A stretch of 51,660 nt of DNA. It comes from FEN-1297 sp964498065. GTDB lineage: Bacteria; Bacteroidota; Ignavibacteria; Ignavibacteriales; Ignavibacteriaceae. The stretch covers positions 1 to 51,660 of the forward strand of contig CAZCFZ010000024.1 of the NCBI GenBank assembly GCA_964498065.1, written 5' to 3'. The position numbers and the translations under genes were made by a program. The notes under the pieces were generated by a model. It was not told the origin of the DNA. It was given only the letters and a program-made list of their open reading frames with translations, and ran no database searches. Numbering within the stretch: the first letter of the stretch is position 1; each line of letters starts with the position of its first letter. Positions 1 through 10,225 of the stretch are shown here, in pieces.

Positions 1-1
1 T

Positions 2-103
2 TCGGCGAATTCCGGTTTTCAGGAGTTAGCCGTTTTTTTATGTAGATTTTTAAATCTAAACAAGTTGCAAAAAGAGAGCGAAAATATTATTTTTGAGGAC
101 TAA
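2..103 (+). CDS. possible 3' end of a gene cut by the window edge
   Basis: An open frame runs in from the left edge and stops at TAA 101-103, six bases before the tRNA. It gives about 33 residues with no recognisable motif. A second frame is open only to TAG at 43-45, so the choice of frame is uncertain. The tail could also be non-coding. No function is proposed. Confidence 0.22.
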   Translation, partial: SANSGFQELAVFLCRFLNLNKLQKESENIIFED

Positions 104-109
104 TTTTTG

Positions 110-183
110 GGGCTCGTAGCTCAGTTGGTTAGAGCAGCTGACTCATAATCAGCGGGTCGGAGGTTCAAGTCCTTCCGGGCCCA
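110..183 (+). tRNA. tRNA with CAT anticodon (Ile2 or elongator Met)
   Basis: A full cloverleaf folds. The seven-pair acceptor is GGGCTCG/CGGGCCC with one G-T pair. The D arm carries AGTTGGTTA, the anticodon stem is GCTGA/TCAGC around loop CTCATAA, and the T arm has loop TTCAAGT. The discriminator is A183 and no CCA is encoded. The CAT anticodon fits elongator Met or the lysidine-modified Ile2 tRNA. The C4-G69 pair is reminiscent of Ile2, but sequence alone does not settle it. Initiator tRNA is unlikely because the first acceptor pair is matched. Confidence 0.95.
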
Positions 184-196
184 CATCTTATAAGAT

Positions 197-231
197 AAAG
201 ACTTAGCAAAATTTTTGTTAAGTCTTTTTTT
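197..231 (+). terminator. rho-independent terminator of the tRNA
   Basis: A 15-bp stem (197-211 with 213-227, one G-T pair) has a single-base loop and runs into a T tract, 14 bases after the tRNA. It should end the tRNA transcript and isolate the kinase gene downstream. Confidence 0.8.
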
Positions 232-416
232 ATTTGTAATAACTGCGTAGCCATTCTAATTATACCCTAAATTGTTGGAAAACTTGGATAACCTTAAAAG
301 GTTATAATAAAATATCTTACATACAAAATTTGTCTTTGCAATAAAATTAACTATAAATCTAAATTTACAATTGTCGGCTTTTTTAATATTTTTATTTCAA
401 AATATAAAATTATTTT

Positions 417-3400
417 ATGCTCCGCAAAATAGGTTCTGAAATTGCTTTTAGAAGAATAATTTTCTTAACTTCATTTGCAGCCTTAATTTTAATAGCTGCA
501 GCCGTCCTTTTCTATAACCAGCAAAAAACAGCCATAAAATCCGAACTTTTTGGCGAGCTTCAAGGCATTGCCGATTTTAAAATTAATGAATTAAATAATT
601 GGCTAAGAGAGCGTAAAAGTGATGCGGAGTTGTATTATACAAATCTAGATTTTAAAAACGATGTTGAAAGTTATATTAATTCCAACGATTCTAAACCGGC
701 TAAAATTATTTTAAATTCTTGGTTCCAAACCCTCTATGATTATCATGATTATAGAAATATATATTTATTGAACTATAAAGGTGAGGCTATTTATAGTTAT
801 AAAACCGGAATTGTCGGAATAAATAAAGAAACTGCTGAAGTTGCATTAAGATCATTAAGCAGGGATAGTCTGGAACTATCTGAATTAATTAAAGATCCTG
901 CAGCTAATATTATATACTTACAATATTTTATACCTCTTATAAAACAAACAAAGCATAATAAACCTCAAAAACTAGGAGTATTAGTTTTAAGGATTGATCC
1001 AAATAAAATTTTGTACCCGACAATTAAAGGTTGGCCGTTTCCAACTAAAACTGCAGAATCTTATCTGGTAAAGAAAGAAGGGAAGTATATATTATATTTA
1101 TCAAAATTAAAATATATGAAACATGCGGAGGTTACGTATAAGGTACCTCTTAATAAAAGTGATTTTGCCTCTGAACGGGCGATTAAAGGTGTAAAAGGAT
1201 TTTATGAAGGCAAGGATTACAGAAATAAAAATGTACTTGCCGATCTCAGAAAAGTACCCGGTACGAATTGGTTTATAGTAACTAAGATTGATATTGATGA
1301 ATTGTATACGCCAATTCAAATTATGGGTGTTAGAATTCTAGTCGGTTTACTCTTTATAATATTTACTTCTATCTTATTACTTTTATTAATATTGAAAAAC
1401 CGACAGGTAAAAGAGCAGGAACAGCAATTAATAGAAAAGAACAATAAAATTAGACTGCAAAAACGTTTGGAATTGTTATTAAAAAATGCAAATAGCATAA
1501 TAGTTGTAACTGATAAGGATAAAAAAATCATTGATGCAAATGATCTTGCGGTTAAAGTTTACGGATATAAAAAAGAAGAAATATTACATCTTTCTATTTA
1601 TGATTTAAGAGCGGATAAATTTAAAAATAATGTGGATAAAGATTTCCAAGAAGCAGACGAAAAAAACGGTTCAATATATTTATCCGAACATAAAAAAAAG
1701 AATGGAGATACTTTCCCGGTAGAGGTAAGCCTGAGCCCGATTAATATGGGAGATGAAAAATTATATCAGGAAATAATAAGAGATATAACGAATCTGAGAG
1801 ATAGTGAAAAAAAGATTATGAGACTTAACCGGGTTTATTCTTTATTAAGCAATATTAATCAGCTTATTGTTAGAGAAAAAGACAGATCTAAATTATTTAG
1901 GGAATCCTGCCGGATAGTGGTTGAGGATGGCAGATTGAAAATGTCCTGGATCGGTTTTGCAGATTTTCTACATTCAAAGGTTCTTGTTGAAGCGAAAGCT
2001 GGTAATGTTGAAAATTATTTTGATAATTTCAAAATTATGCTTGATGATTCGTTGGAAGGTTCAGGGCCGACAGCTAAGTGTATTAAAACTGGTATGCACC
2101 AGGTATGCAACGATATTGAAAATGATCCGGCTGTAATACCGTGGAGGTCTAAAATGCTTGAAAATAGTTACCTGTCATCCGCAGCCTTCCCTTTGAAAAT
2201 GTATGGTAAAACCGTTGGAGCTTTTAATATGTATTCGGAAGAAAAGAATTACTTCGATAAAGATGAGCTGAAATTGCTTGACGAAATGGCAGTTGATATA
2301 TCATTTGCAATCGAATATTTAGACAGCGAAGAGAAAAGGAATAAAGCAGAGGCAGAATATAATCAGGAGAGAAATAAATACGAAAATGAATTAAAAGAAG
2401 CCAAAGATCATGCTGAAGAAATGAACAGGCTGAAATCATCTTTCTTGGCAAATATGAGTCATGAATTAAGAACACCTTTGATAGGCATATTAGGATTTTC
2501 CGATATATTAAAAGAATTATCTTTGAGTAAAGAGCATAGAGAATATGCGGATATTATAAAGCGAAGCGGACTGAGACTTCTTGAAACATTAAATTTAATC
2601 CTGGATTTATCAAAAATTGAAGCAGGGCAGCTGCAAATACAGAAAAAGGAAATTGATGTAGTTCCTTTCATTCAAGACGCTATTATGATTTTAAGTATTA
2701 CTGCAAAGGAAAAAGGTTTATATATCAATATTACCGGAAAAGAAAAAGAGATTATTGTTTTACTTGATGAAAGAATGTTCAGAGAAATAATAATTAATCT
2801 TGTTAATAACGCAATAAAGTATACCCAAGCCGGAGGAATTACAATAAATATAGAAACAGAAGAGGTTAATGAAAATAAACAGTTGGTAATATCAATTTGC
2901 GATACCGGGATCGGCATTGCGAAAGATAAGCTTGAATTGATTTTTGACCCTTTCCGGCAGGTGAGCGAGGGGTATAACCGGGTATTTCAAGGATCCGGCT
3001 TAGGACTTACCATAACTAAAAAATATGTGGAAACCTTAAATGGAAATATTAAAGTTGAAAGTACGCCGGGGAAAGGAACTTCATTTATAGTCAGCTTACC
3101 ATTTACTAAAAGCGATATATTCGTAGAAATAGATAAGCCGGATGCAAAAATAAATTTGTTAAAAGAATTAAAAGATGGAAATAAGGCAAGAGAAAAAATA
3201 TTATTTGTTGATGATGATGAAACTACAAGAGATTATATAAAAATAATTCTAAAAAAGCATTTCATAGTAGATTTAGCATTAAACGGGGAACAAGCAATTG
3301 ATATGGTAAAGTCTCATTCTTACTCAGCAATATTACTTGATGTTAACCTGGGTTCCGGATTCAGCGGTGTTGAAACTTTGAAGGAAATTAAAAAAGCACC

Positions 3401-3557
3401 GGGATATTTAAATGTGCCGGTACTTGCTGTTACCGGTTATGCAATGGACAGCGATAAGGAAAAACTTTTAAACATGGGCTTCCATCATTATCTTTCAAAA
3501 CCTTTTGATAAAGAAGAATTAATCTTTACAATTAATAAAATGCTGGGAAAAATATAG
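417..3557 (+). CDS. membrane hybrid sensor histidine kinase (PAS-GAF-HisKA-HATPase-REC)
   Basis: A 1046-residue hybrid two-component kinase. Transmembrane helices at about 13-33 and 304-327 enclose a roughly 270-residue extracytoplasmic sensor region, probably Cache-like (inferred). Next come a PAS domain (about 350-465), a GAF-like domain (about 475-640) and a short coiled coil. HisKA follows with H682 in SHELRTP, then HATPase with N797/N798, DTGIGI at 829 and GSGLGL at 859. The C-terminal receiver has acidic residues 932-934, phospho-acceptor D975, T1006 and K1028, so all phosphorelay residues are present. No output domain is attached; the phosphoryl group must pass to a separate protein or serve as a sink. 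It is monocistronic after the tRNA terminator. The ligand is unknown. Confidence 0.93.
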   Translation: MLRKIGSEIAFRRIIFLTSFAALILIAAAVLFYNQQKTAIKSELFGELQGIADFKINELNNWLRERKSDAELYYTNLDFKNDVESYINSNDSKPAKIILNSWFQTLYDYHDYRNIYLLNYKGEAIYSYKTGIVGINKETAEVALRSLSRDSLELSELIKDPAANIIYLQYFIPLIKQTKHNKPQKLGVLVLRIDPNKILYPTIKGWPFPTKTAESYLVKKEGKYILYLSKLKYMKHAEVTYKVPLNKSDFASERAIKGVKGFYEGKDYRNKNVLADLRKVPGTNWFIVTKIDIDELYTPIQIMGVRILVGLLFIIFTSILLLLLILKNRQVKEQEQQLIEKNNKIRLQKRLELLLKNANSIIVVTDKDKKIIDANDLAVKVYGYKKEEILHLSIYDLRADKFKNNVDKDFQEADEKNGSIYLSEHKKKNGDTFPVEVSLSPINMGDEKLYQEIIRDITNLRDSEKKIMRLNRVYSLLSNINQLIVREKDRSKLFRESCRIVVEDGRLKMSWIGFADFLHSKVLVEAKAGNVENYFDNFKIMLDDSLEGSGPTAKCIKTGMHQVCNDIENDPAVIPWRSKMLENSYLSSAAFPLKMYGKTVGAFNMYSEEKNYFDKDELKLLDEMAVDISFAIEYLDSEEKRNKAEAEYNQERNKYENELKEAKDHAEEMNRLKSSFLANMSHELRTPLIGILGFSDILKELSLSKEHREYADIIKRSGLRLLETLNLILDLSKIEAGQLQIQKKEIDVVPFIQDAIMILSITAKEKGLYINITGKEKEIIVLLDERMFREIIINLVNNAIKYTQAGGITINIETEEVNENKQLVISICDTGIGIAKDKLELIFDPFRQVSEGYNRVFQGSGLGLTITKKYVETLNGNIKVESTPGKGTSFIVSLPFTKSDIFVEIDKPDAKINLLKELKDGNKAREKILFVDDDETTRDYIKIILKKHFIVDLALNGEQAIDMVKSHSYSAILLDVNLGSGFSGVETLKEIKKAPGYLNVPVLAVTGYAMDSDKEKLLNMGFHHYLSKPFDKEELIFTINKMLGKI

Positions 3558-3633
3558 GCAATAAATCTAACTTCTAATATTGCAAATCGATAATTTGGTT
3601 ATAAATTAATTTCATTCGGTAAAATTATTTTAT

Positions 3634-4197
3634 TTATGATTTTGCTTTGTCCAAATTAGACTCAAGTGTTTTGCTTTTTGATAAAAGCGGTACAGTTCCT
3701 AAAATAATTGCAACAATTACTACACAAATAGAACCAACCAAATCCGGTTTAACAGTCATTATAAAGACCGTACCTAATCCGACGGCAAGTTCCGATTGCA
3801 GATGATTAATAAGTTTAAGTTTATTTATTTCCTGATGTAATTCGTCATTTATATCTTTAGAGTTCGGTTCTAATAGATTTCTTAATTTTCTAATCCGATT
3901 CCCTAGAACCAGTGAACTGTGCAGAACAATGTAAAGCCAAAGAAGAAATGAAACTATTATCCAGGGTGTCCAGCCCCATTTTGTGGAGGCCATATAAGCG
4001 CCGGTTAATAGTAGTAATGAGCCTGAGCTTATAAATAGGGCTTTTAGCGATGAAAGAACTTTAATCCATTCGTCAAATTGTATCCTATTAACAGCAATTT
4101 GAACCCTAACTATTCCAATCCACGCAATTGCCATACCCATAAATAATGCAAGTGCACTTGATATGTGTAAAAACAAAATCACATCATAGAATTTCAT
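3634..4197 (-). CDS. small integral membrane protein, DUF2269/CopD-like style
   Basis: 187 residues with four predicted membrane helices (about 7-28, 50-68, 75-95 and 140-172) and a charged cytoplasmic loop near 100-130. The first helix carries a LFLHISSAL-type histidine, reminiscent of DUF2269 and CopD-like families in which such residues bind haem or metal. That resemblance is weak and I would not assign a function. ATG at 4197 is the only sensible start. It converges on the hybrid kinase gene with about 75 bases between the two stop codons, and no strong terminator hairpin separates them. Confidence 0.6.
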   Translation of the reverse strand: MKFYDVILFLHISSALALFMGMAIAWIGIVRVQIAVNRIQFDEWIKVLSSLKALFISSGSLLLLTGAYMASTKWGWTPWIIVSFLLWLYIVLHSSLVLGNRIRKLRNLLEPNSKDINDELHQEINKLKLINHLQSELAVGLGTVFIMTVKPDLVGSICVVIVAIILGTVPLLSKSKTLESNLDKAKS

Positions 4198-4661
4198 AAA
4201 TTACACCCTTTAATTTATGATAGAAATAATTTATCATTTTAAACTAATATACATCATTAAAAATCACCCCGCAAAGTTAAAATGTGATAAATGGCATTTG
4301 CAAGTCGTCTCCTAAATCCTTTCAGCTTATTATCAAAACAAAGGGAAACTCGTTCATTAAACTTTCTAATGAGGAAGAAGGTTTAGGGTTTTAATTTTCA
4401 TTTAAAGTTTAAAGGAGATTGAATTTGATTATTATTAAAAGATGAGTGTATATTATATAATTTTTTCCCGAATTAAGTTTAGGTAAGTGCGGCGAACAAA
4501 TTTTACCAGCTTTAGAATTTCTTATGTGATTTGAAATAATTCATACTGCCAAATAATTTAATATCACAACAAGCAGGAAATAAATGATTATATTTCTTTG
4601 GATTTACTTATAAAAGATAATAACAGTTTCGGATGAAAGTAATTTTATACCGGAGGTCTAT
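4198..4661. other. 464-bp intergenic region, no convincing gene
   Basis: Divergent spacer between the minus-strand membrane protein and the plus-strand cupredoxin, so both promoters should lie here. A 31-codon frame at 4291-4386 has an ATG but no ribosome-binding site and is probably chance. No repeats or operators were recognised. Confidence 0.5.
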
Positions 4662-5309
4662 ATGAAAATTTTTATATCTGCAATTTTGTTTACACTCTTT
4701 TTATTTTTTAATAATATTATTTTTGCCCAGACAACTCACATTGTGCAAGCATCGGATTTTGTTTTTACTCCGTCTTCTTTAACTATTAGTCAAGGAGACA
4801 CAGTAAAGTGGGTCTGGGTTAACGGCATGCATACCACAACCTCGGATAGCACCGTTGGAGAAGAAGTATGGAACGGGCCTCTTGATCAAAGCCATCTTTC
4901 ATTTAGTCATGTATTTTCACATGACGGCGTTTTTCACTACAAATGTATTTATCATGTCGGCCTTGGCATGATAGGTACGATCACTGTTGAGTCACCAACT
5001 TTTGTATCAAATAATATTGAAAAACCGTATAGTTATAGTCTTGAACAAAATTATCCGAATCCTTTTAATCCTTCCACAACAATTCGATATTCACTTCAGT
5101 ATGAGAGCAGGGTTAAACTTATAATTTATAATGTCCTCGGGGAAACCGTAAAAGTTTTAAGAAATACAACTGAAACAGCCGGATATCATAAAATAAGTTT
5201 CAATCTAGCCGGTTTGACTTCCGGAATTTATTTTTATGAAATTGATGCAAGGTCAACTGACGGCAGGCATCAGTTCCTTAATGTAAAGAAACTTATTTTA
5301 TTGAAATAA
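4662..5309 (+). CDS. exported cupredoxin with type IX secretion sorting domain
   Basis: 215 residues. A signal peptide (1-22, ending FAQ) is followed by a plastocyanin-like blue-copper domain (about 25-110). The type 1 copper ligands can be read as H57, C95, H98 and M103 in the pattern C-x2-H-x4-M. Residues about 126-215 are a Por/type IX C-terminal sorting domain with the QNYPNPFNP motif and a hydrophobic LLK end, so the protein should be released or anchored at the surface. A strong GGAGG at 4652-4656, five bases before the ATG, fixes the start and is unusual among these genes. Electron transfer or copper binding outside the cell is inferred; the partner is unknown. Confidence 0.88.
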   Translation: MKIFISAILFTLFLFFNNIIFAQTTHIVQASDFVFTPSSLTISQGDTVKWVWVNGMHTTTSDSTVGEEVWNGPLDQSHLSFSHVFSHDGVFHYKCIYHVGLGMIGTITVESPTFVSNNIEKPYSYSLEQNYPNPFNPSTTIRYSLQYESRVKLIIYNVLGETVKVLRNTTETAGYHKISFNLAGLTSGIYFYEIDARSTDGRHQFLNVKKLILLK

Positions 5310-5314
5310 CATTA

Positions 5315-5330
5315 GGGAGCTTAAGCTCCC
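5315..5330 (+). terminator. palindrome after the cupredoxin gene
   Basis: GGGAGCTTAAGCTCCC is a perfect 16-base palindrome six bases after the stop codon. Only a weak T-rich stretch follows, so termination is plausible but not certain. The other plus-strand sorting-domain gene, ending at 9471, is followed by a similar GGGAG/CTCCC hairpin. Confidence 0.5.
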
Positions 5331-5541
5331 GCCTTTCCTGCAAAATATTTTTATTAATAATTAAAAGTTAAGTTACTTAAGTTGACAGCGGCCTTGGATA
5401 AACCGTATACCTTCAGTAAATAAATTGAAACGGTACATGTACTTAGCATTTTTAATTAACCGGAGGATTAAGAGGTTGTGTGAAAATTATATTTTGATTT
5501 ATTAATATTCATAAAACTGAATAAGACAATTACTATTTAAT

Positions 5542-5646
5542 ATTGAACACTTACGGAGCAAAACCAAAAAATCTAACTCCACTAGGAGTTATGTATTTGT
5601 ATAAGAAAAATACCGCATATCAATGGAACTCCGTTAGGTGTTCAAT
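5542..5646. repeat. CTCC/GGAG multi-hairpin element, copy 1
   Basis: Imperfect terminal inverted repeats (ATTGAACAC with ACGGAG at 5542-5558; CTCCGTTAGGTGTTCAAT at 5629-5646) enclose the hairpin AACTCC-ACTA-GGAGTT (5575-5590). It lies in the 952-base spacer 5310-6261, where I see no gene. The building block CTCC-N4-GGAG is shared with 25651-25795. Confidence 0.6.
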
Positions 5647-6261
5647 GAATAATTTAATATTTATTTGTAGATAAAGTGTTTCATTTAGTTTCTTAATCCC
5701 GACTTTAATAACAAACAAAATTCGCATTTTTAACTATCCCTCAGTTGACGGATAACAATTCTCAAATTTAGATGGTTAACTTGAGTTAAGTTAATTGTCT
5801 TCTTCGGAATTAAGGGTATATATATTTTGAACAGGATCAAAATATTTTCAGTTCTATCCAAGAGTTCCAAAAATCCTATTCTCAACAGCAATTATATTTT
5901 ATTTATTACAATACTTTGGTTAAATAAAAATTAAAAAAATGCACCCCATTATCACTTCCATCCATTTTCCCTGCGTTTATTAATAAAGAAAAATAATTTT
6001 AATGAAAAAGGATAATTTTAACTCTATTTGAATAATCCTTGTGCCTATAGAATGATCAATTTTAATTGTTAACAGCAAATAAAATTTTGTTAAGTGCTGT
6101 ATCACATTAAAACCACTTTTGTCAAAAAATGATATCTATTTAAGAGTTTTATTGTTATTATAGAAATGCGGATACACTCACTAAGGGCATGGGACCAGTT
6201 ATCTTTTAAAACTCACATTAAGCGGATTAATTAATAATATCTAAAATAAAAAGAGGCAATC

Positions 6262-9200
6262 ATGAAAAAAGTATTTTACTGTTCAACAGCATTCTTTTTT
6301 CTCGCATTTAATTTATTTTGTTTGGCTCAAACTCCCCAGGACCCTTTCTTCGGCCATTACAAACTCGGCAGTTCCGATGAACTTTCACTTGTCTGGCATT
6401 CCGGTGGGAATGTACCTTTAAAACATCAGACATATAGGTATGGAAGCAACAACGGTGCGAGTTATATGGATTCAACAGCGGTAGCAAGTGATACAAATAC
6501 GGCAATATCAGGTCAGAAAAGAATTGATGCTGTTACCGGAGATTTCACAGGCACCGGATTGGATAACATCGTTATTGCTGAGGAAAGTTATAATAATTCA
6601 ATTAAAATTATTGTACCGAAAATAGATAAAAATACTTTGAATTGGACAGGTGAAAGCATCTTTACTCTTTCGAATGTTTTATTTCATAATCCGCTTAATT
6701 ATCAAGCAGTTCGGTTTAGATTAATCAAAGGCTATTTTGATGAAAGCCGGACGCCTGAAATTGCAATTGCATACTGGAATAAAGATGCAAAAATTCAAAT
6801 CACCGTACTTAAAATTGATCCTTCTACTTTAATGCCGTCGGTACTGGCAACAATTGCAGATGTAAATATGGATACAACTTCGTACTCCGCCGGTGTATAC
6901 GATATTGCTTCCGGAGATTTTAACGGTAACGGAAAAGATGAGATAGTTCTTGTATATCATTCTTCATCAAGCGGCTTGGCAATTTCAGCTAAGATTTATG
7001 ATTTTGTAAATAATAATGGAACTTATTCTATTGTACCGAAGGTCGATAAAAGTGATTTTTTTACTTCGAGTAATTTTTTTAGTCAATACTATACTGTAAA
7101 TGAAATTGATGTTGCAGCAGGAAATTTTAACAGTAAGACTATAGCAGACCAATTTGTTGTCGACTTTGTGATTTATAATTCAGGTTCCGAAACATACGAT
7201 TATTTATTGCCTGCTTCAGTTACAACCGGTTTAGATACAATTAACGTGAATTATAATAATCTTTTTATGGTAAAATCAACTTTAGGAACTCAAAATTTGC
7301 CGATCAATATTAAGACAGGAGATATAACACATAACGGTAGGGATGAAATAGTTACTTATACAAATGGCGCTATTGGTATATTTTCCGTTGGTGATACATT
7401 GAATTTAAGCGGAGGAGATGTGAACAGTGTTAATAGTTCAGATCTTCCCGTTCATACGGACCTAGTTCTGGCTGATTTGAATGCAAGCCCAACAGATTCC
7501 ATATGGACACCTGAAATTGCTTGTATGTCAGCAATACAATGGGAACCGGATAGTGGGCCCTGGTACTCCACTTTTACAATCAATGTTTTCGAACCTGTTG
7601 TAGATGCAAACGGAGTTATTACATCAGTAAATAAAAGAGCATCTATGACGGTAGATTCCGTCGTTACAAACAATACGGATTTTTACTGGGCTCTAACTGC
7701 CGGCGATTTCGACGGCAAAAGTATACGGCTCGGAAATCCGACATATTATCATGTTACCAATATTGACCAGCCTTTGGTTATTCTAAATGCACCTCCAACT
7801 CATTTTGATGTTTTTAACGATACCAGTTTTGACGTTACCGACAGCTATAATGGTCAAACTTCTAATTTCTATTCGGATTATTATACAACGACGGAAACAG
7901 ATTTTCAAATGCAGACCGAACTTCATACAGGCTGGACTGTCGGAGGAAGCGCTTCGGGAACTTTTGTTATACCTGAATTGGAAATCCCTGTTACGGCAAA
8001 AGTAAATGCAGATTATGGACATAACTTTTCCAAAGTTCAATCGAGTTCTCAAAGTTTTACAATTAAACAAAGCACACGTGCAAGTAATGACGATTATATT
8101 TATGCAATGGTTGTTGATTATGATGTTTGGGAATACCCTGTTTATGCTAACAATGTACTGGAGGGTTACACTTTAGTCACTTCACCAAAATTGCAGCAGA
8201 GAGATTGGTTCCCAAGTAAAAGCCCGGAAGGAGATACTTATATTCCAAATCATGCAGTTGGAAATATTTTGTCTTATCAGCAAATCACAAATCCTTCCGA
8301 TAATTCAAGTCTGTCTCAGGCAATAAGATGGAGTACTTCGGATGCAGTAACTCTGGATGTTAATTCAGGTGCCGGATATGATTGGTCTTTGGAAAAGCAG
8401 ACAAGTAATCAGACGACAACAACAAATGAGGTAAAATTTGATGCCGGTGCTTCACTTGGGTTTGAAATTCCTATTCCCTTTATCCCTAACTTTGAAATTC
8501 ACGGTGATTATTCTCATGATTCAATTTCGACTGTAACAAATACTGTAACCTATACACAAGGGCTGGATGTACATTTAGGTCCAATTAATCCAAGTATACC
8601 CGGCGGCGGATATTATACGGTAACACCATATGCATATTGGGCAAGAGACGGCGCACTAGTTTTGGATTATGCAGTTAATCCGGGAGTTGCAAATGTAAAT
8701 GAACCTGAAACATGGTGGCAGCAGAGATACGCTCATGCTTCTGATCCGGCGTTAATTCTTCCCTGGAGATTAGACAATTATAAAGGATATAATTATTCTG
8801 CAGATAAACTTCAGCAGACAAAAGAAATGATTTTTAACCCGGTAAATCCAAGTCCGGGAGATACAGTAAATATTCAAGTAAGGATTCACAATTTCAGTTT
8901 AATTCCCACACCTCAGCCGGTTCAGGTAAAATTTTATGTTGGCGATCCTTCAAACGGTGGAACTTTAATACAAAGCTTAAGCGGAAAAACACTATTCTCT
9001 ACAAGTGATTTTATGCCAGCACGCGGTAGTGCTATTATAAGCTTTGATTGGCATATTCCTTCAAATACTCCTTATAATCCAAGAATATATGCCGTACTCG
9101 ATCCCAATAATTCATTTCCGGAGATACATCAAAGCAATAATATTGGCTGGAAAGTAATGAATATACAAAGCAAAATTAATGGAATAACAAACAAGATTAA

Positions 9201-9471
9201 CACACCTAAATCATTTATACTAAGTCAGAATTATCCAAATCCGTTTAATCCGACTACCGTTATTCAATACGAAATTCCTAAAAGTGGAATGGTATCGTTA
9301 AAAGTATATGATATTCTGGGAAGGGAAGTGAAGACACTCGTAAATCAATATGAAAACAGCGGAAACTATAATGTTAATTTCAATGCATCCTATCTTGCAA
9401 GCGGAGTATATTTCTATCAACTTAGGACAAATGGTTTTATTTCCACGAAGAAGATGGTTCTGTTAAAATAA
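6262..9471 (+). CDS. giant exported FG-GAP/CARDB protein with type IX sorting domain
   Basis: 1069 residues. The signal peptide is 1-23. Residues about 40-530 hold several FG-GAP/VCBS-like units recognised by GDFNGNGKDEI-type acidic loops, probably a beta-propeller. Residues about 540-830 form a Thr/Ser/Tyr-rich stretch I do not recognise. A CARDB-like adhesion domain lies at about 855-965 and the sorting domain at 984-1069 with QNYPNPFNPTT. The protein should be a cell-surface or secreted adhesin or binding protein; its substrate is unknown. ATG 6262 is preceded by AGAGG. It stands alone between long spacers. Confidence 0.85.
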   Translation: MKKVFYCSTAFFFLAFNLFCLAQTPQDPFFGHYKLGSSDELSLVWHSGGNVPLKHQTYRYGSNNGASYMDSTAVASDTNTAISGQKRIDAVTGDFTGTGLDNIVIAEESYNNSIKIIVPKIDKNTLNWTGESIFTLSNVLFHNPLNYQAVRFRLIKGYFDESRTPEIAIAYWNKDAKIQITVLKIDPSTLMPSVLATIADVNMDTTSYSAGVYDIASGDFNGNGKDEIVLVYHSSSSGLAISAKIYDFVNNNGTYSIVPKVDKSDFFTSSNFFSQYYTVNEIDVAAGNFNSKTIADQFVVDFVIYNSGSETYDYLLPASVTTGLDTINVNYNNLFMVKSTLGTQNLPINIKTGDITHNGRDEIVTYTNGAIGIFSVGDTLNLSGGDVNSVNSSDLPVHTDLVLADLNASPTDSIWTPEIACMSAIQWEPDSGPWYSTFTINVFEPVVDANGVITSVNKRASMTVDSVVTNNTDFYWALTAGDFDGKSIRLGNPTYYHVTNIDQPLVILNAPPTHFDVFNDTSFDVTDSYNGQTSNFYSDYYTTTETDFQMQTELHTGWTVGGSASGTFVIPELEIPVTAKVNADYGHNFSKVQSSSQSFTIKQSTRASNDDYIYAMVVDYDVWEYPVYANNVLEGYTLVTSPKLQQRDWFPSKSPEGDTYIPNHAVGNILSYQQITNPSDNSSLSQAIRWSTSDAVTLDVNSGAGYDWSLEKQTSNQTTTTNEVKFDAGASLGFEIPIPFIPNFEIHGDYSHDSISTVTNTVTYTQGLDVHLGPINPSIPGGGYYTVTPYAYWARDGALVLDYAVNPGVANVNEPETWWQQRYAHASDPALILPWRLDNYKGYNYSADKLQQTKEMIFNPVNPSPGDTVNIQVRIHNFSLIPTPQPVQVKFYVGDPSNGGTLIQSLSGKTLFSTSDFMPARGSAIISFDWHIPSNTPYNPRIYAVLDPNNSFPEIHQSNNIGWKVMNIQSKINGITNKINTPKSFILSQNYPNPFNPTTVIQYEIPKSGMVSLKVYDILGREVKTLVNQYENSGNYNVNFNASYLASGVYFYQLRTNGFISTKKMVLLK

Positions 9472-9474
9472 TTT

Positions 9475-9494
9475 TAGGGAGTGCAAGCTCCCTA
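9475..9494 (+). terminator. hairpin after the FG-GAP gene
   Basis: TAGGGAG (9475-9481) pairs with CTCCCTA (9488-9494) around a six-base loop, four bases after the stop. There is no long T run, so it is a weak or Rho-assisted terminator. Confidence 0.45.
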
Positions 9495-9763
9495 TTATTA
9501 ATTTCAAGGTTATTGACGAGAGCTCTTATCTAAAAATGAAATTCTTTAATAAAAAAGTTAAAAGTTCGTAATCTTAATTTTAAATGATTAAAGATAAATA
9601 AAATTTAAAAAATTTTATTAACTTTTAGTATTGTTTTTAAAAATATGTAAAGTCATTAAGATCATTTACACAAAAATTAAACATTTTTTTACGAATACAT
9701 TAATTCAACCTAGTAATTAAGTTTTAATTTCAAATATGCATTCATTATGTTTTTTGGGGGACA

Positions 9764-10141
9764 ATGTTATATAATATATTAATAATTGAAGATGATGATA
9801 CCGTAAGAAGTTATCTGAAAAGGATGATACAGAAAAAGTTTGAGTTTAACATTTCAGAAGCTGAAAACGGCCGCATTGGATTGGAAGTTTTGCAGAAAGT
9901 AAAACCGGATATAATCTTTCTGGATATTTCAATGCCCGTGATGAGCGGATTAGAATTCCTGGAAAAAATTAAACTTGATCCTGCGTATTCTAAAATACCG
10001 ATATTGATCCTAACTGCAAACAACGATAGGGAAACAATACGAAAAATTATTAACCTTGGCGTTACTGATTATATATTAAAACCAATAGATCCGGCAAGAA
10101 CATACAGTCGAATCCAGGAATTAATAGATAATCTTAATTAA
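9764..10141 (+). CDS. single-domain response regulator (CheY-like)
   Basis: 125 residues forming one receiver domain and nothing else. Acidic residues lie at 9-12, the phospho-acceptor is D54 in FLDISMP, the switch Thr is T84 and the conserved Lys is K106 in LKP. With no output domain it probably acts as a phosphorelay shuttle or by protein contact. It is the only free receiver here and could accept phosphate from the hybrid kinase upstream or the HisKA kinase at 48-49 kb, but that is inference. ATG 9764 follows GGGGG at only three bases. The 292-base spacer before it shows no gene. Confidence 0.9.
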   Translation: MLYNILIIEDDDTVRSYLKRMIQKKFEFNISEAENGRIGLEVLQKVKPDIIFLDISMPVMSGLEFLEKIKLDPAYSKIPILILTANNDRETIRKIINLGVTDYILKPIDPARTYSRIQELIDNLN

Positions 10142-10225
10142 ATTTTATTAAATCTTCCTATGAGCTTAAAAAGCGAATTAGAGCATCCTTTATAATAAAT
10201 TTGTTAAGATTAATCCTTTAAATCC

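Noticed and set aside
5460..5480. GGAGG ribosome-site-like sequence in the spacer before the FG-GAP gene
   Set aside because: The GTG that follows is immediately closed by TGA, so no peptide would be made.
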